Of a DNA stretch of 64,000 nt, positions 32,629 through 43,277 are shown piece by piece. How positions within the stretch are numbered: the stretch's first letter is position 1; every line of letters starts with the position of its first letter. The stretch spans positions 16,285 to 80,284 of the forward strand of contig NZ_QZVR01000003.1 in the NCBI RefSeq assembly GCF_003660455.1, written 5' to 3'. The notes below the pieces were generated by a model. That model did not search any database. It was not told the DNA's origin and saw only the letters and a program-made list of their open reading frames with translations. A program made the position numbers and the translations under genes. Origin of the DNA: Nocardioides ferulae (lineage in GTDB: Bacteria; Actinomycetota; Actinomycetes; Propionibacteriales; Nocardioidaceae).

Positions 32629-35622
32629 ATGCCGTCGTCGACGCTTCGACATTTCCTGCTTCTAGGCATCACCAGCCTGGGTCTCACTCTCGGATCTTTG
32701 GCCCCGGTGACTGCTGCTTCACCCGCGGCACAACTGGGGCCGGCCCGGGCGCCTGTCTCGCTCGCGGCGAACTCGCTCGATGAACCGGTCGAGCCTCCGG
32801 ACTTTCCGACGCCCGCGGAGGGTCAGGCCCTTCTGCATGGAGTGGTTCAGAGTGAACTCGACTCCAGTTTCCTCGACGACGTGTTGGTCGAGGCATGGCT
32901 CCTCGAGGGTGAGGACGAGGAGCCGGTGGCGTCGGCGTTCACCTATGCCGGCCCGGAGCAGGAGCATGGCTGGTTCGCACTCCACGTTCCGCCGGGAAGC
33001 TACCGCCTTACGTTCAGTCGCTTCGACATGCACGATGCGGAGATCGCGTCCGTCATCGTGGTCGCGGACCAGGTGCACGACGTGGGCGCGGTGAAGCTAG
33101 CAGCCAGGCAGGGCATCCTGATCCGCGTGTTCGATTCTGTGTTCGCCGGTTCGATGGAGGGAGTGGAGGTTGCCCTCGCAGGTCCTGAAGGGTTCTCCAA
33201 GTCCGCCGTCCTCGATTCAGATGGCCGCGTCTACTTTGACGAACTCGCTGGGGCGGGCGAGTACACAGTCGTCGCGTCCAAGGATGGCTACATAGCGGCC
33301 GAAGAGACCGTGACCTACAGCGGCAGCTTCCTCGAACTGTCTCTCGGACTGGAGCCCGACCTGACCTGCACGCCGACCACGGTGAACGACTCGTTGACGA
33401 ACATGGGCTTCGAGGATGAGCTCGTGGGCTGGACTCAAGGTTTCGCTCGTGAAGGTGTTGAGGTCGTCGGCGCCGACGAGTTCACCCAGCCGTGGGAAGG
33501 CGACCACATGGCTCGCCTTGGCCACACCTACGACTCTGATGCGACGAACCAGCCGGAGGGTCCGAATCTGCTGTGCCAGGACTTCGTGGCCAGCCGCGAC
33601 AACGAGGCGTTCTCCTTCAACATCTTCACCTACGACTACACCGGATTCGACGAGTTCCACTTCGACGTCGCGGTGATCGAGCCGGATTCCGGGGAGGTGC
33701 TGGCCTCCTACACGCAGGGGGCGTGGGCGGAGGGCACCGATCTGAAGACCTCCGGTTGGCGGACCGCGACGGTGGACACCTCTGCCCACATCGGGGAGAC
33801 GCTGCGGTTCGTCGTCCGCTCCGGCGGCACAGAGGACGACCTGTACGGGTTCTGGACCTACCTCGACTCCGCTGAGGACGCCGCCCCGCCTGTGAACCTC
33901 GACGTCTCGGCTGACACCGCCACCGGCAGTGTCAACCAAGACCCGGTGACCGGCCAGTTCACCGTCACCTTCCCGACCGCCGAACCCTCCGACCTCACCC
34001 TGACGTTCCCGGCAGTCTGCACCGACGAGAGCATCCAGCCCGAGGTGACGGTCCTCTACGACGGTGTGCCATACCCCGCCCTGGGTGACGGAGACGGCTT
34101 GTTCCAGGCCACGATCCCGAAGACGGCCATCGCCGCGAGCGTTACGGGCGGCGTGATCTCGACGCAGGTCGAGTGCGTGGGTCAGACCACCCTGGTCACC
34201 ACCTTGGGGCAGATCGTGCTCTACGACCCCAGCGGGTTCGTCACCGACGCGGCGACCGGTGAGCCGGTCAAGGGCGCGGAGGTCCTGTTGCACAAGGTGC
34301 CGGGCTGGACCCCGAACGAGGAGGGCACGCTCGAGCCCGGCACGTGTGAGACCAACGAGTCGAAGGCCGCCGGCGCACCCTGGGGCCAGCCCGCGCCGGT
34401 CCACCTCGGCGTTCCCGTTAGCGCGGCCAGCCCGGAGATCGACCCAAACGTCAATCCTCAGCTGACCAACGCCTCGGGCTACTACGGCTGGGACGTGGCC
34501 AAAGGCTGCTGGTACGTCACCGTCCGTGCTGACGGTTACCTCGATCTCGTCAGCCCGGTTGTCGGCGTGCCCTCCGCGGTCACCGATCTGGACCTGGCTC
34601 TGGTCCCTGTCCCGGTCATTCCGCCGCCGACTCCGGGCGGCGGAGGCGGAGGTGGCGGCACACCCGCCACGGCCCCGGTCAACACCGCGAAGCCGACGAT
34701 CACCGGCACCGCCAAGGTCGGGGAGACGCTGACCGCGACACCGGGCACCTGGAACACCGAGGGCCTGACCTTCGGCTACCAGTGGCTGCGCGACGGCGAG
34801 GCCATCGCCGGCGCCACCGGGACGACGTACGTCGCCACGGCCGAGGACAGCACGCACGGCCTGTCGGTGCGGGTGACCGCCTCCAAGACCGGTCTGCCGA
34901 ACGGCACCGCCGACTCGACGGCAGTGACCGTGGCGGCCGGCGACGCCCCCGTGGCGTCGGCGCCGCCGGCGATCACCGGCGACCCGGAGGTCGGGGAGAC
35001 GCTGACCGCGAGCGAGGGCACCTGGGACCTGACCGGGCTGACCTTCGGCTTCCAGTGGGAGCGCGACGGTGAGCCGATCGCCGGTGCCACCTCGTCGACG
35101 TACCAGGTCGTCGAGGCCGACCGGGGCAGCGAGCTGACGGTGGTCGTCACCGCCAGCAAGCCGGGCTACGCCGACGGCACCGCGACCTCCGACGGGGTCG
35201 ACGTGCCCGAGGGCGAGGAGCCGCCGGTCGACCCGGAGCCCGTGGCCACCACGACGACCGTCAGCCTGGTCGACCGCGTCGTCCGGCTCCCGCAGCGCGG
35301 CGTCGTCAAGGTGCGCGTCGTGCGGGAGGACGGCGAAGCGGCTGTCGGCCGGATCGCGGTCAAGGTGAACGGCAAGGTCGTGGCCGAGCGCAAGGTGCGC
35401 GAGGCCGCCGACGGCCAGGTGAGGGTCAAGCTGCCGAAGCTCAAGCGCGGCGTGCACAAGGTGCGGGTGGTGTTCACCGGCGGCGAGGGCGTCGAGTCCT
35501 CGACCTCCGACCGGGTGCTGCTCAAGGTGCGTCCCGCGAAGCGGCACGGCGGGCCCAAGGGCGGCGGCCAGCTCGTCGACATCCCCACGAGCAAGGAGTT
35601 GCTCGCGATGCTGTGGGGCTGA
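32629..35622 (+). CDS. Large secreted multi-domain beta-sandwich protein
   Basis: 997 residues with a signal peptide (LLLGITSLGLTLGSLAPVTA). In order: an N-terminal carboxypeptidase-regulatory-like domain (HGVVQSELDSSFLDDVLVEA to HVPPGSYRLTFSRFD); a second such repeat; a cysteine-containing middle region, perhaps carbohydrate-binding-like; a third repeat near residue 560; a G-rich spacer; two copies of a 90-residue Ig-like module (KVGETLTATPGTWNTEGL and EVGETLTASEGTWDLTGL); and a C-terminal Ig-like domain. No sortase signal is seen. Function is probably adhesive or structural. GC is near 60 percent in the front third and about 75 percent at the end. A shorter relative follows. Confidence 0.85.
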   Translation: MPSSTLRHFLLLGITSLGLTLGSLAPVTAASPAAQLGPARAPVSLAANSLDEPVEPPDFPTPAEGQALLHGVVQSELDSSFLDDVLVEAWLLEGEDEEPVASAFTYAGPEQEHGWFALHVPPGSYRLTFSRFDMHDAEIASVIVVADQVHDVGAVKLAARQGILIRVFDSVFAGSMEGVEVALAGPEGFSKSAVLDSDGRVYFDELAGAGEYTVVASKDGYIAAEETVTYSGSFLELSLGLEPDLTCTPTTVNDSLTNMGFEDELVGWTQGFAREGVEVVGADEFTQPWEGDHMARLGHTYDSDATNQPEGPNLLCQDFVASRDNEAFSFNIFTYDYTGFDEFHFDVAVIEPDSGEVLASYTQGAWAEGTDLKTSGWRTATVDTSAHIGETLRFVVRSGGTEDDLYGFWTYLDSAEDAAPPVNLDVSADTATGSVNQDPVTGQFTVTFPTAEPSDLTLTFPAVCTDESIQPEVTVLYDGVPYPALGDGDGLFQATIPKTAIAASVTGGVISTQVECVGQTTLVTTLGQIVLYDPSGFVTDAATGEPVKGAEVLLHKVPGWTPNEEGTLEPGTCETNESKAAGAPWGQPAPVHLGVPVSAASPEIDPNVNPQLTNASGYYGWDVAKGCWYVTVRADGYLDLVSPVVGVPSAVTDLDLALVPVPVIPPPTPGGGGGGGGTPATAPVNTAKPTITGTAKVGETLTATPGTWNTEGLTFGYQWLRDGEAIAGATGTTYVATAEDSTHGLSVRVTASKTGLPNGTADSTAVTVAAGDAPVASAPPAITGDPEVGETLTASEGTWDLTGLTFGFQWERDGEPIAGATSSTYQVVEADRGSELTVVVTASKPGYADGTATSDGVDVPEGEEPPVDPEPVATTTTVSLVDRVVRLPQRGVVKVRVVREDGEAAVGRIAVKVNGKVVAERKVREAADGQVRVKLPKLKRGVHKVRVVFTGGEGVESSTSDRVLLKVRPAKRHGGPKGGGQLVDIPTSKELLAMLWG

Positions 35623-35635
35623 CCCACACCAAAGG

Positions 35636-35667
35636 GCGGGGCGGTCACCGAGAGGTGGCCGCCCCGC
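35636..35667 (+). terminator. Terminator hairpin
   Basis: A 14-bp stem (35636-35649 with 35654-35667, one G-T pair) with GAGA loop starts 13 bases after the large secreted-protein gene, so the two secreted genes are separate transcripts. Confidence 0.85.
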
Positions 35668-35691
35668 TCCCGTTCTCGGCAACGGGTCGAC

Positions 35692-35745
35692 CGGGTGGTC
35701 TTCGCCTCGTTCACCTGACCCATCCGGGTGGTTTTCGTCACGTTC
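35692..35745. repeat. Direct repeat upstream of the second secreted-protein gene
   Basis: Two 21-base copies (35692-35712 and 35725-35745), both beginning CGGGTGGT and ending ACGTTC or TCGTTC, differ at three positions and are 33 bases apart. They lie in the gap before the gene at 35810 and could be a pair of regulator sites on one helix face, or remnants of intergenic repeats. Confidence 0.5.
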
Positions 35746-35809
35746 GCTCCGGGAAACCGGCCCAGCGCCGACTCTGTTGATGACCATCCGGGAGCCGAGG
35801 AGTACCGCC

Positions 35810-36589
35810 ATGACCACCACCCGCCGCAGCCGCCGCCTGCTGGTTGCCGCCTCCACCGTCCTGGCCGGCGGTCTCGCGGTCGCGACGCTGTCGCCCAGTG
35901 GCGCCACGACGGCCGTCCCCGACGCCGCGGGCGTGGTGCTGAAGGCGCCGGAGCCGGCGAAGGGCAAGGCCTGGATCCAGGGCACCGTGCAGGACCGAGC
36001 GGGCCGCGCGCCGCTCGGCGTGTTGGTCGAGGCGTTCGAGCCCGGCAGCTCCGCCGTGGTCGCCAGCTCGCTCACCTACGCCGGCCCCACCCGGCACGGC
36101 AACGAGGTCGACGGCTTCTTCTTCCTGGTCGTGCCCGCCGGCGAGTACGTCCTGAAGTACTCCAGCCCGGCCGGGACTCCCGACCCCTTCCGCACCGTGC
36201 GCTCCGCCGGCACGGTCAAGGTCGGCGGACGTGACGTGCGGCGGGTGGACACTCAGACCATGACGCTCGTGCGCAAGGCGAAGGTCACCGTCGCCGCCGA
36301 GCTGTCCAGCAAGCAGGTGCGCAGCAACAAGCGCGCCACCGTCACCCTGCAGGTCACCAGCCCGGACGTCGACCCGGTCACCGGCGACGTCGAGGTCACC
36401 AAGGGCCGCAAGGTCTTCGGCGAGGCCGAGCTGGTCCGCTCCGACCGCGGATCGGCCGAGATCGAGCTGCCCAAGCTCCGCCCCGGCATCTACAAGATGG
36501 TCGTCGCCTACGCCGGCAACGACTACACCTCGGCCGGTCAGTCCGAGGTGCTGAAGCTGACCGTCAAGGCTCCGCCGCGTAAGCGCTGA
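35810..36589 (+). CDS. Secreted two-domain relative of the large beta-sandwich protein
   Basis: 259 residues with a signal peptide (LLVAASTVLAGGLAVATLSP). The first domain (KGKAWIQGTVQDRAGRAP, LTYAGPTRHG, VVPAGEYVLKYSSP) lines up with the first domain of the larger neighbour (QALLHGVVQSE, FTYAGPEQEHG, HVPPGSYRLTF). Its last domain (EIELPKLRPGIYKMVVAYAG) lines up with the last domain there (VRVKLPKLKRGVHKVRVVFTG). It therefore looks like the same ends without the central 600 residues. Start: ATG at 35810 with GAGGAG 7 bases before. Very basic end (PPRKR). Role unknown. Confidence 0.85.
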   Translation: MTTTRRSRRLLVAASTVLAGGLAVATLSPSGATTAVPDAAGVVLKAPEPAKGKAWIQGTVQDRAGRAPLGVLVEAFEPGSSAVVASSLTYAGPTRHGNEVDGFFFLVVPAGEYVLKYSSPAGTPDPFRTVRSAGTVKVGGRDVRRVDTQTMTLVRKAKVTVAAELSSKQVRSNKRATVTLQVTSPDVDPVTGDVEVTKGRKVFGEAELVRSDRGSAEIELPKLRPGIYKMVVAYAGNDYTSAGQSEVLKLTVKAPPRKR

Positions 36590-36645
36590 CCCGTAGCAGC
36601 AGCCTCCGTCGCGCGGCCGGACGGTGACCGCCTACCCTGTGCGCC

Positions 36646-37197
36646 ATGGACTCGTCCCACGTGGAGAACGACCTCGTCAACGTCCTCTTCACCGAGGAGC
36701 AGATCCAGGCCCGGCTCAAGGAGCTCGCGCGCGACATCGAGCGTGACTACGAGGGTGAGGACCTGCTCATCGTGGGCGTGCTGCGCGGCGCGGTCATGGT
36801 GATGGCCGACATCGCCCGTTCGCTGAGCCGGCACGTCGAGATGGACTGGATGGCGGTGTCGTCCTACGGCTCCGGCACCAAGTCCAGCGGCGTCGTGCGC
36901 ATCCTCAAGGATCTCGACACCGACATCTCCGGCCGGCACGTCGTGGTCGTCGACGAGATCATCGACACCGGGCTGACGCTGTCCTGGCTGACCTCGAACC
37001 TCTCCTCGCGCAATCCCGCGAGCGTCGAGATCTGCACGCTGCTGCGCAAGCCCGAGGCGCTCCAGATGCCCGTCGACGTCAAGTACGTCGGGTGGGACAT
37101 CCCCAACGAGTTCGTGGTCGGTTACGGCCTGGACTACAAGGAGCGCTACCGCAACCTGCGCGACATCGGCACGCTGGCGCCGCACGTGTACTCCTGA
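36646..37197 (+). CDS. hpt: Hypoxanthine phosphoribosyltransferase
   Basis: Salvages hypoxanthine and guanine to IMP and GMP with PRPP. 183 residues. The PRPP loop VVVVDEIIDTGLTLSWL near residue 105, the early LLIVGVLRGAVMVMADIARS, MDWMAVSSYGSGTKSSG and the C-terminal FVVGYGLDYKERYRNL are all standard. Start: ATG at 36646, 7 bases after TACCCT, so leaderless. Normally adjacent to tilS, here separated from it. The hairpin at 37274-37307 lies after it. Confidence 0.96.
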   Translation: MDSSHVENDLVNVLFTEEQIQARLKELARDIERDYEGEDLLIVGVLRGAVMVMADIARSLSRHVEMDWMAVSSYGSGTKSSGVVRILKDLDTDISGRHVVVVDEIIDTGLTLSWLTSNLSSRNPASVEICTLLRKPEALQMPVDVKYVGWDIPNEFVVGYGLDYKERYRNLRDIGTLAPHVYS

Positions 37198-37273
37198 CGC
37201 CTGTCGCCCGGACCGCACGGCGTACTTCCCACGCGCTCTTGGTGCTTCTCACGAGGTGCACCCCGTGTGAAGC

Positions 37274-37307
37274 GCGGGAATCGCCGGATCTCCGGCGATC
37301 CTCCCGC
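37274..37307. terminator. Hairpin in the hpt-ftsH gap
   Basis: An inner perfect 9-bp stem (ATCGCCGGA with TCCGGCGAT) is extended by GCGGGA/TCCCGC across a 2-base bulge, 15 bp in all. It may end the hpt transcript, or act as a leader structure before ftsH, which starts 160 bases on. The rest of the 272-base gap holds nothing else I can define; CACAAT and TACCGT near 37365-37396 are possible -10 elements. Confidence 0.6.
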
Positions 37308-37469
37308 CGCCGAGCCCCGGTCATCCCACCCCACCCCGGCAGGTACGCCGCCTGGGTCCCGGCTGCCACAATGGTCGTTGCCGCCGGAAGGTACCGTCGG
37401 CAGTTCCAACATGCGCGTCTCGGCCGGAGCCCCCGCCGCCGGCGCGTCAGGCGAGTGCGAGAGAAGTCT

Positions 37470-39551
<2,082 letters not shown>

Positions 39552-39565
39552 GGACCAGCCAGCCG

Positions 39566-40219
39566 ATGAGCCAGCCTCCGCACCAGCCCGTGCCCGCCGA
39601 CACCGGCCGGGTCCACGAGCCGCTTCCCGGCCTCGACGACGACCCGGCCCCGGTCTACGACCACGACCGGGCCGAGGCCGCGGTGCGCGAGCTGTTGATC
39701 GCGATCGGCGAGGACCCCGACCGCGAGGGCCTGCAGGACACCCCGGCCCGGGTGGCCAGGGCGTACGCCGAGCTCACCGCGGGGCTGCGGATGCGCCCCG
39801 AGGACGTGCTGACCACCACCTTCGACATCGGCCACGACGAGATGGTGCTGGTCCGCGACATCGAGCTGTGGTCGATGTGCGAGCACCACCTGGTGCCGTT
39901 CACCGGCGTCGCGCACGTCGGCTACATCCCGGCCGAGAGCGGCAAGATCACCGGGCTGTCCAAGCTGGCCCGGCTGGTCGACGTCTACGCCAAGCGGCCC
40001 CAGGTGCAGGAGCGGCTGACCACCCAGGTCGCCGACGCGCTGATGGAGATCCTCGAGCCGCGCGGCGTGATCGTGGTGATCGAGGCCGAGCACCTGTGCA
40101 TGACCATGCGTGGTGTGCGCAAGGCAGGCGCCCGCACCATCACCTCGGCGGTGCGCGGCATCATGCACAACGCCGCCACCCGCTCCGAGGCGATGTCGCT
40201 GATCAACCGGGTCCGGTAG
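39566..40219 (+). CDS. folE: GTP cyclohydrolase I
   Basis: Converts GTP to dihydroneopterin triphosphate, first step of folate synthesis. 217 residues. Core motifs: [40 protein letters not shown] (zinc Cys and His), [20 protein letters not shown] and [14 protein letters not shown] (second zinc Cys). An N-terminal 30-residue Pro/Asp-rich leader is not part of the enzyme core. Starts 14 bases after ftsH; folP starts 11 bases after it. Confidence 0.97.
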   Translation: MSQPPHQPVPADTGRVHEPLPGLDDDPAPVYDHDRAEAAVRELLIAIGEDPDREGLQDTPARVARAYAELTAGLRMRPEDVLTTTFDIGHDEMVLVRDIELWSMCEHHLVPFTGVAHVGYIPAESGKITGLSKLARLVDVYAKRPQVQERLTTQVADALMEILEPRGVIVVIEAEHLCMTMRGVRKAGARTITSAVRGIMHNAATRSEAMSLINRVR

Positions 40220-40230
40220 GAGCGGCCGCG

Positions 40231-41094
40231 ATGCCCCAGCCTTGGCAGCGGCCCCGGGTGATGGGCGTCGTCAACGTCACGCCCGACTCGTTCTCCGACG
40301 GCGGCCGGTACGCCGCTCCGGAGGCGGCCGTGGCGCACGGGCTGCGGCTGCTCGACGAGGGCGCCGACATCCTCGACATCGGTGGTGAGTCGACCCGGCC
40401 CGGCGCGACCCGGCCCCTGGTCGCCGACGAGCTGGCCCGGGTGGTGCCGGTGATCACCGAGCTGGCCGCGGCCGGCGCCGTGGTCTCGGTCGACACGATG
40501 CGGGCCGAGGTGGCCGAGGCGGCGGTGGCCGCCGGTGCCGCCCTCGTCAACGACGTGTCCGGCGGCCTGGCCGACCCGCGGATGCTCGACGCCGTCGCCG
40601 GTCTCGACGCGACGTACGTGGCGATGCACTGGCGCGCGCACGGCGACCGGATGGCCCAGTTCGCCACCTACGACGGTCCCGGCGGGGTGGTCCAGGGAGT
40701 CTGCGACGAGTTGACCGCCCGCGTCGAGGCGATCCGTGCCGCCGGCGTCGACGACTCGCGGGTGGTGCTCGACCCCGGGCTGGGCTTCGCGAAGAACGCC
40801 GAGCACAACTGGCAGTTGCTCTCCGCCCTGCCGCGGCTGCGGGCGCTCGGGTTCCCCGTGCTGGTGGGGGCGAGCCGCAAGACGTTCCTGGGCCGGCTGC
40901 TCGCCGGCCCCGACGGCTCCCCGCGCCCGGTCGACGAGCGCGAGCACGCCCACCTCGCCGTCGTCCTGCACTGCGCGCGGCAGTCGGTGTGGGGGGTGCG
41001 GGTGCACGACGTGCGGGCCACCCGCGACGCGTTCGCGGCCCTGGAGCGACTGCATGACGCGATCCCGGACCCCACCCCCGAGGAGATGAGATGA
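40231..41094 (+). CDS. folP: Dihydropteroate synthase
   Basis: Joins p-aminobenzoate to the pterin pyrophosphate; the sulfonamide target. 287 residues. MGVVNVTPDSFSDGG, DIGGESTRPGA, VSVDTMRAEVAEAA, VNDVSGG, LDPGLGFAKNAEHNW and VGASRKTFLG are all present. Start: ATG at 40231 with GTAGGAG upstream. Stop overlaps the ATG of folB (ATGA), coupling the two. Confidence 0.97.
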   Translation: MPQPWQRPRVMGVVNVTPDSFSDGGRYAAPEAAVAHGLRLLDEGADILDIGGESTRPGATRPLVADELARVVPVITELAAAGAVVSVDTMRAEVAEAAVAAGAALVNDVSGGLADPRMLDAVAGLDATYVAMHWRAHGDRMAQFATYDGPGGVVQGVCDELTARVEAIRAAGVDDSRVVLDPGLGFAKNAEHNWQLLSALPRLRALGFPVLVGASRKTFLGRLLAGPDGSPRPVDEREHAHLAVVLHCARQSVWGVRVHDVRATRDAFAALERLHDAIPDPTPEEMR

Positions 41095-41501
41095 CAGCCG
41101 AGACGAGCCCGCAGTGCCTGCCGGGCCAGATCGACGAGCTCGCCGTGCTCGGCATCGAGTGCTACGGCCACCACGGCGTGTTCGACTTCGAGCGCCGCGA
41201 GGGGCAGACCTTCGTCGTCGACCTGGTCCTGGGTGTCGACACCCGGCCGGCAGCGGCCAGCGACGACTTGCACGACACCGTCGACTACGGGAGTCTCGTG
41301 GCCGAGGTAAAGAAGTCGGTGGAGGCGGACCCGGTCAACCTGATCGAGACCCTCGCCCAACGCATCGCGGGAGTCTGCCTCTTGGACTCCCGGGTTGAAT
41401 GGGCTCGGGTCACCGTGCACAAGCCGGACGCCCCCATCGAGGCGACGTTCTCCGACGTCACCTTGACGATCACCCGAAGACGCGAGGGCCGAAGTGACTG
41501 A
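41091..41501 (+). CDS. folB: Dihydroneopterin aldolase
   Basis: Cleaves dihydroneopterin to hydroxymethyl-dihydropterin and glycolaldehyde. 136 residues. Key segments: ECYGHHGVFDFERREGQTFV (catalytic Glu region), TVDYGSLVAEVKKSV and NLIETLAQRIAG, and VTVHKPDAPI with the conserved Lys. Overlaps folP at the start and folK by 8 bases at the end, in a four-gene folate string. Confidence 0.95.
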   Translation: MTAETSPQCLPGQIDELAVLGIECYGHHGVFDFERREGQTFVVDLVLGVDTRPAAASDDLHDTVDYGSLVAEVKKSVEADPVNLIETLAQRIAGVCLLDSRVEWARVTVHKPDAPIEATFSDVTLTITRRREGRSD

Positions 41502-42066
41502 GACCCCCAACCCCCACATCGTCGACGCCGACACCCTGACCGGCGAGATGCGGCCGATCCGCCGCGCCGTGCTGGCCCTGGGGTCGAACCTCGGGGAGCG
41601 GATGGCCAGCCTGCAGGGGGCGGTCAATGCGCTCGCCGACACCCCCGACGTGTGGGTCACCGCCGTCAGCCCCGTCTACGAGACCGACCCGGTCGACTCG
41701 CCCGCGGGTGCCTCGACCTATCTCAACGCGGTGGTGCTGCTCGACACCACGCTGTCGGCGGCCCGGCTGCTCGACCGGGCGATGGCCATCGAGGACGCCT
41801 TCCACCGCGAGCGCGACGAGGACGTCCACAACGCGCCGCGCACCCTCGACGTCGACCTGATCGTGGTCGGCGACCGCCGCAGCGACGACGAGCACCTCGT
41901 GCTGCCGCACCCCCGCGCCAAGGAGCGGGCCTTCGTGCTGCGGCCGTGGTTCGACCTCGAGCCCGATGCCGTACTGCCCGAGGCCGGGCCGATCGCCGAC
42001 GTGCTGGCCGGCCTCGGCCAGGACGGCGTCCGGCGCCGCGACGACCTCACCCTCGCCCCGGCCTGA
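41494..42066 (+). CDS. folK: 2-amino-4-hydroxy-6-hydroxymethyldihydropteridine pyrophosphokinase
   Basis: Adds pyrophosphate to hydroxymethyl-dihydropterin before FolP. 190 residues. AVLALGSNLGERMASLQGAV, VSPVYETDPV, FHRERDEDVHNAPRTLDVDL (catalytic Asp pair) and VLPHPRAKERAFVLRPW are clear. A 25-residue leader precedes the fold; the GTG at 41494 has GAGGG upstream. Confidence 0.96.
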   Translation: MTETPNPHIVDADTLTGEMRPIRRAVLALGSNLGERMASLQGAVNALADTPDVWVTAVSPVYETDPVDSPAGASTYLNAVVLLDTTLSAARLLDRAMAIEDAFHRERDEDVHNAPRTLDVDLIVVGDRRSDDEHLVLPHPRAKERAFVLRPWFDLEPDAVLPEAGPIADVLAGLGQDGVRRRDDLTLAPA

Positions 42067-42076
42067 GCCGGCCGCT

Positions 42077-42577
42077 GTGCGCGAGCAGCAGCCGCCCGAC
42101 GAACCGGACCGCCCCGAACCCGCCGGACACCTGCGGCCCACCTCGCCGGCCGTGCTGACGGGGTGGGCGGTCGCCGGCATCGTCGGCGGGTGGCTGCTGC
42201 ACCCGGCCGCCGAGCGGCTCGGCGGCACCGCCCCCATCGTCACCTGGGCGCAACCGCTGGCGCTGCTGCTCGTCGTCGCGATCCTCGGCGGCACCGCCTG
42301 GTCCACGTGGCGCACCGTCCACGTCCAGCGGGTGCGACTCGACCCGAACCAGGCGGTGAACCGGCTCGTCCTCGCCCGGGCCTGCGCCTATGTGGGCGCT
42401 CTGGTCGCAGGCGGCTACCTCGGCTACGCGCTCTCCTGGCTCGGCGACGCGGCCGAGCTGGCCGACCAGCGGATGTGGCGCTCGGTGGTCGCGGCGGCGG
42501 CCGGTGTCGGCGTGAGCGTGACCGCGCTGCTCCTCGAGCGCGCGTGTCGCGTCAGATCCGACGGTGATGCGGCCTAA
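42077..42577 (+). CDS. DUF3180 family membrane protein
   Basis: 166 residues and four predicted membrane helices in two pairs (VLTGWAVAGIVGGWLLHPAA; LALLLVVAILGGTAWSTWRT; RACAYVGALVAGGYLGYALS; RSVVAAAAGVGVSVTALLLE). The loop segment DPNQAVNRLVLARACAYVGA is the family hallmark. Function unknown, but the gene follows folK in most Actinobacteria. It starts at a GTG 11 bases after folK and overlaps nothing before it. Another membrane protein follows. Confidence 0.85.
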   Translation: MREQQPPDEPDRPEPAGHLRPTSPAVLTGWAVAGIVGGWLLHPAAERLGGTAPIVTWAQPLALLLVVAILGGTAWSTWRTVHVQRVRLDPNQAVNRLVLARACAYVGALVAGGYLGYALSWLGDAAELADQRMWRSVVAAAAGVGVSVTALLLERACRVRSDGDAA

Positions 42578-42587
42578 CCTGGGCGGC

Positions 42588-43199
42588 ATGTCTTCCCCCC
42601 AGGAGCGGGCCGTCAAGGCCCGCCGTCGGCAGCGCAGCACCCGCCTCACCGTCGCGGTCGCCCTGCTCGTCGTCTCGGCGCTGCTGGTCGGCGGCGCCCT
42701 GCTGAGCGGCTCGTCGGCGCTGGTCGCCGGCGCGTCGGTCCTGGCCGTGGTGCTCGGCGCCGCCGCCACCCGGATCACCCACACCGAGCTCGCCGTCAGC
42801 CGCCGCGAGGCGGCCCGCGACCGGGCCGAGCAGGCCCGGGCCTACCGCGACCTGACCGTGGCCCGCACGGCCGAGCATGCGGCGTACGTCGACACGATGA
42901 CGGCCCGCATCCACGAGCACGAGACCGCGATCGGTGACCTCGAGTCGGCGCTGGGCGCTGCCCAGAAGCAGGCGGCCGAAGCCACCCGCAAGCTCAACCT
43001 GGAGGCCCGCCGCGCGAACGCCGCGGAGCAGGACGGCCGCGACCTGAGCAAGCGTCTGGAGGACGCCGAGCAGCGCGCCGCCGAGGCGATCGTGCGGGTC
43101 GCCGAGCTCGAGAGCGAGCTCGACGTGGTGCGCGCCGAGCTCGACGTGGTCACCCAGGCGTGGCGCACCGCCGAGGCCACCGCCCGTCGTCACGCCTGA
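42588..43199 (+). CDS. Membrane-anchored coiled-coil protein
   Basis: 203 residues, not assigned to a known family. Basic N-terminus (ERAVKARRRQRSTRL), two membrane helices (VAVALLVVSALLVGGALL and SALVAGASVLAVVLGAAA), then about 130 residues of heptad-like, Ala/Glu/Arg-rich coiled coil (DLESALGAAQKQAAEATRKL, VAELESELDVVRAELDVV). Topology suggests both ends in the cytosol and an intracellular scaffold. I place the start at the ATG at 42588 because TAACCT is exactly 7 bases upstream (leaderless). An in-frame start at 42564 would overlap the DUF3180 gene. Confidence 0.8.
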   Translation: MSSPQERAVKARRRQRSTRLTVAVALLVVSALLVGGALLSGSSALVAGASVLAVVLGAAATRITHTELAVSRREAARDRAEQARAYRDLTVARTAEHAAYVDTMTARIHEHETAIGDLESALGAAQKQAAEATRKLNLEARRANAAEQDGRDLSKRLEDAEQRAAEAIVRVAELESELDVVRAELDVVTQAWRTAEATARRHA

Positions 43200-43277
43200 C
43201 TCACATCCTGAGACCCGCGTCACTCGGCTCGCTCGGACCGGAGCGGTGACCGCGGCCGCTGCGGCACAATCGGGCCC

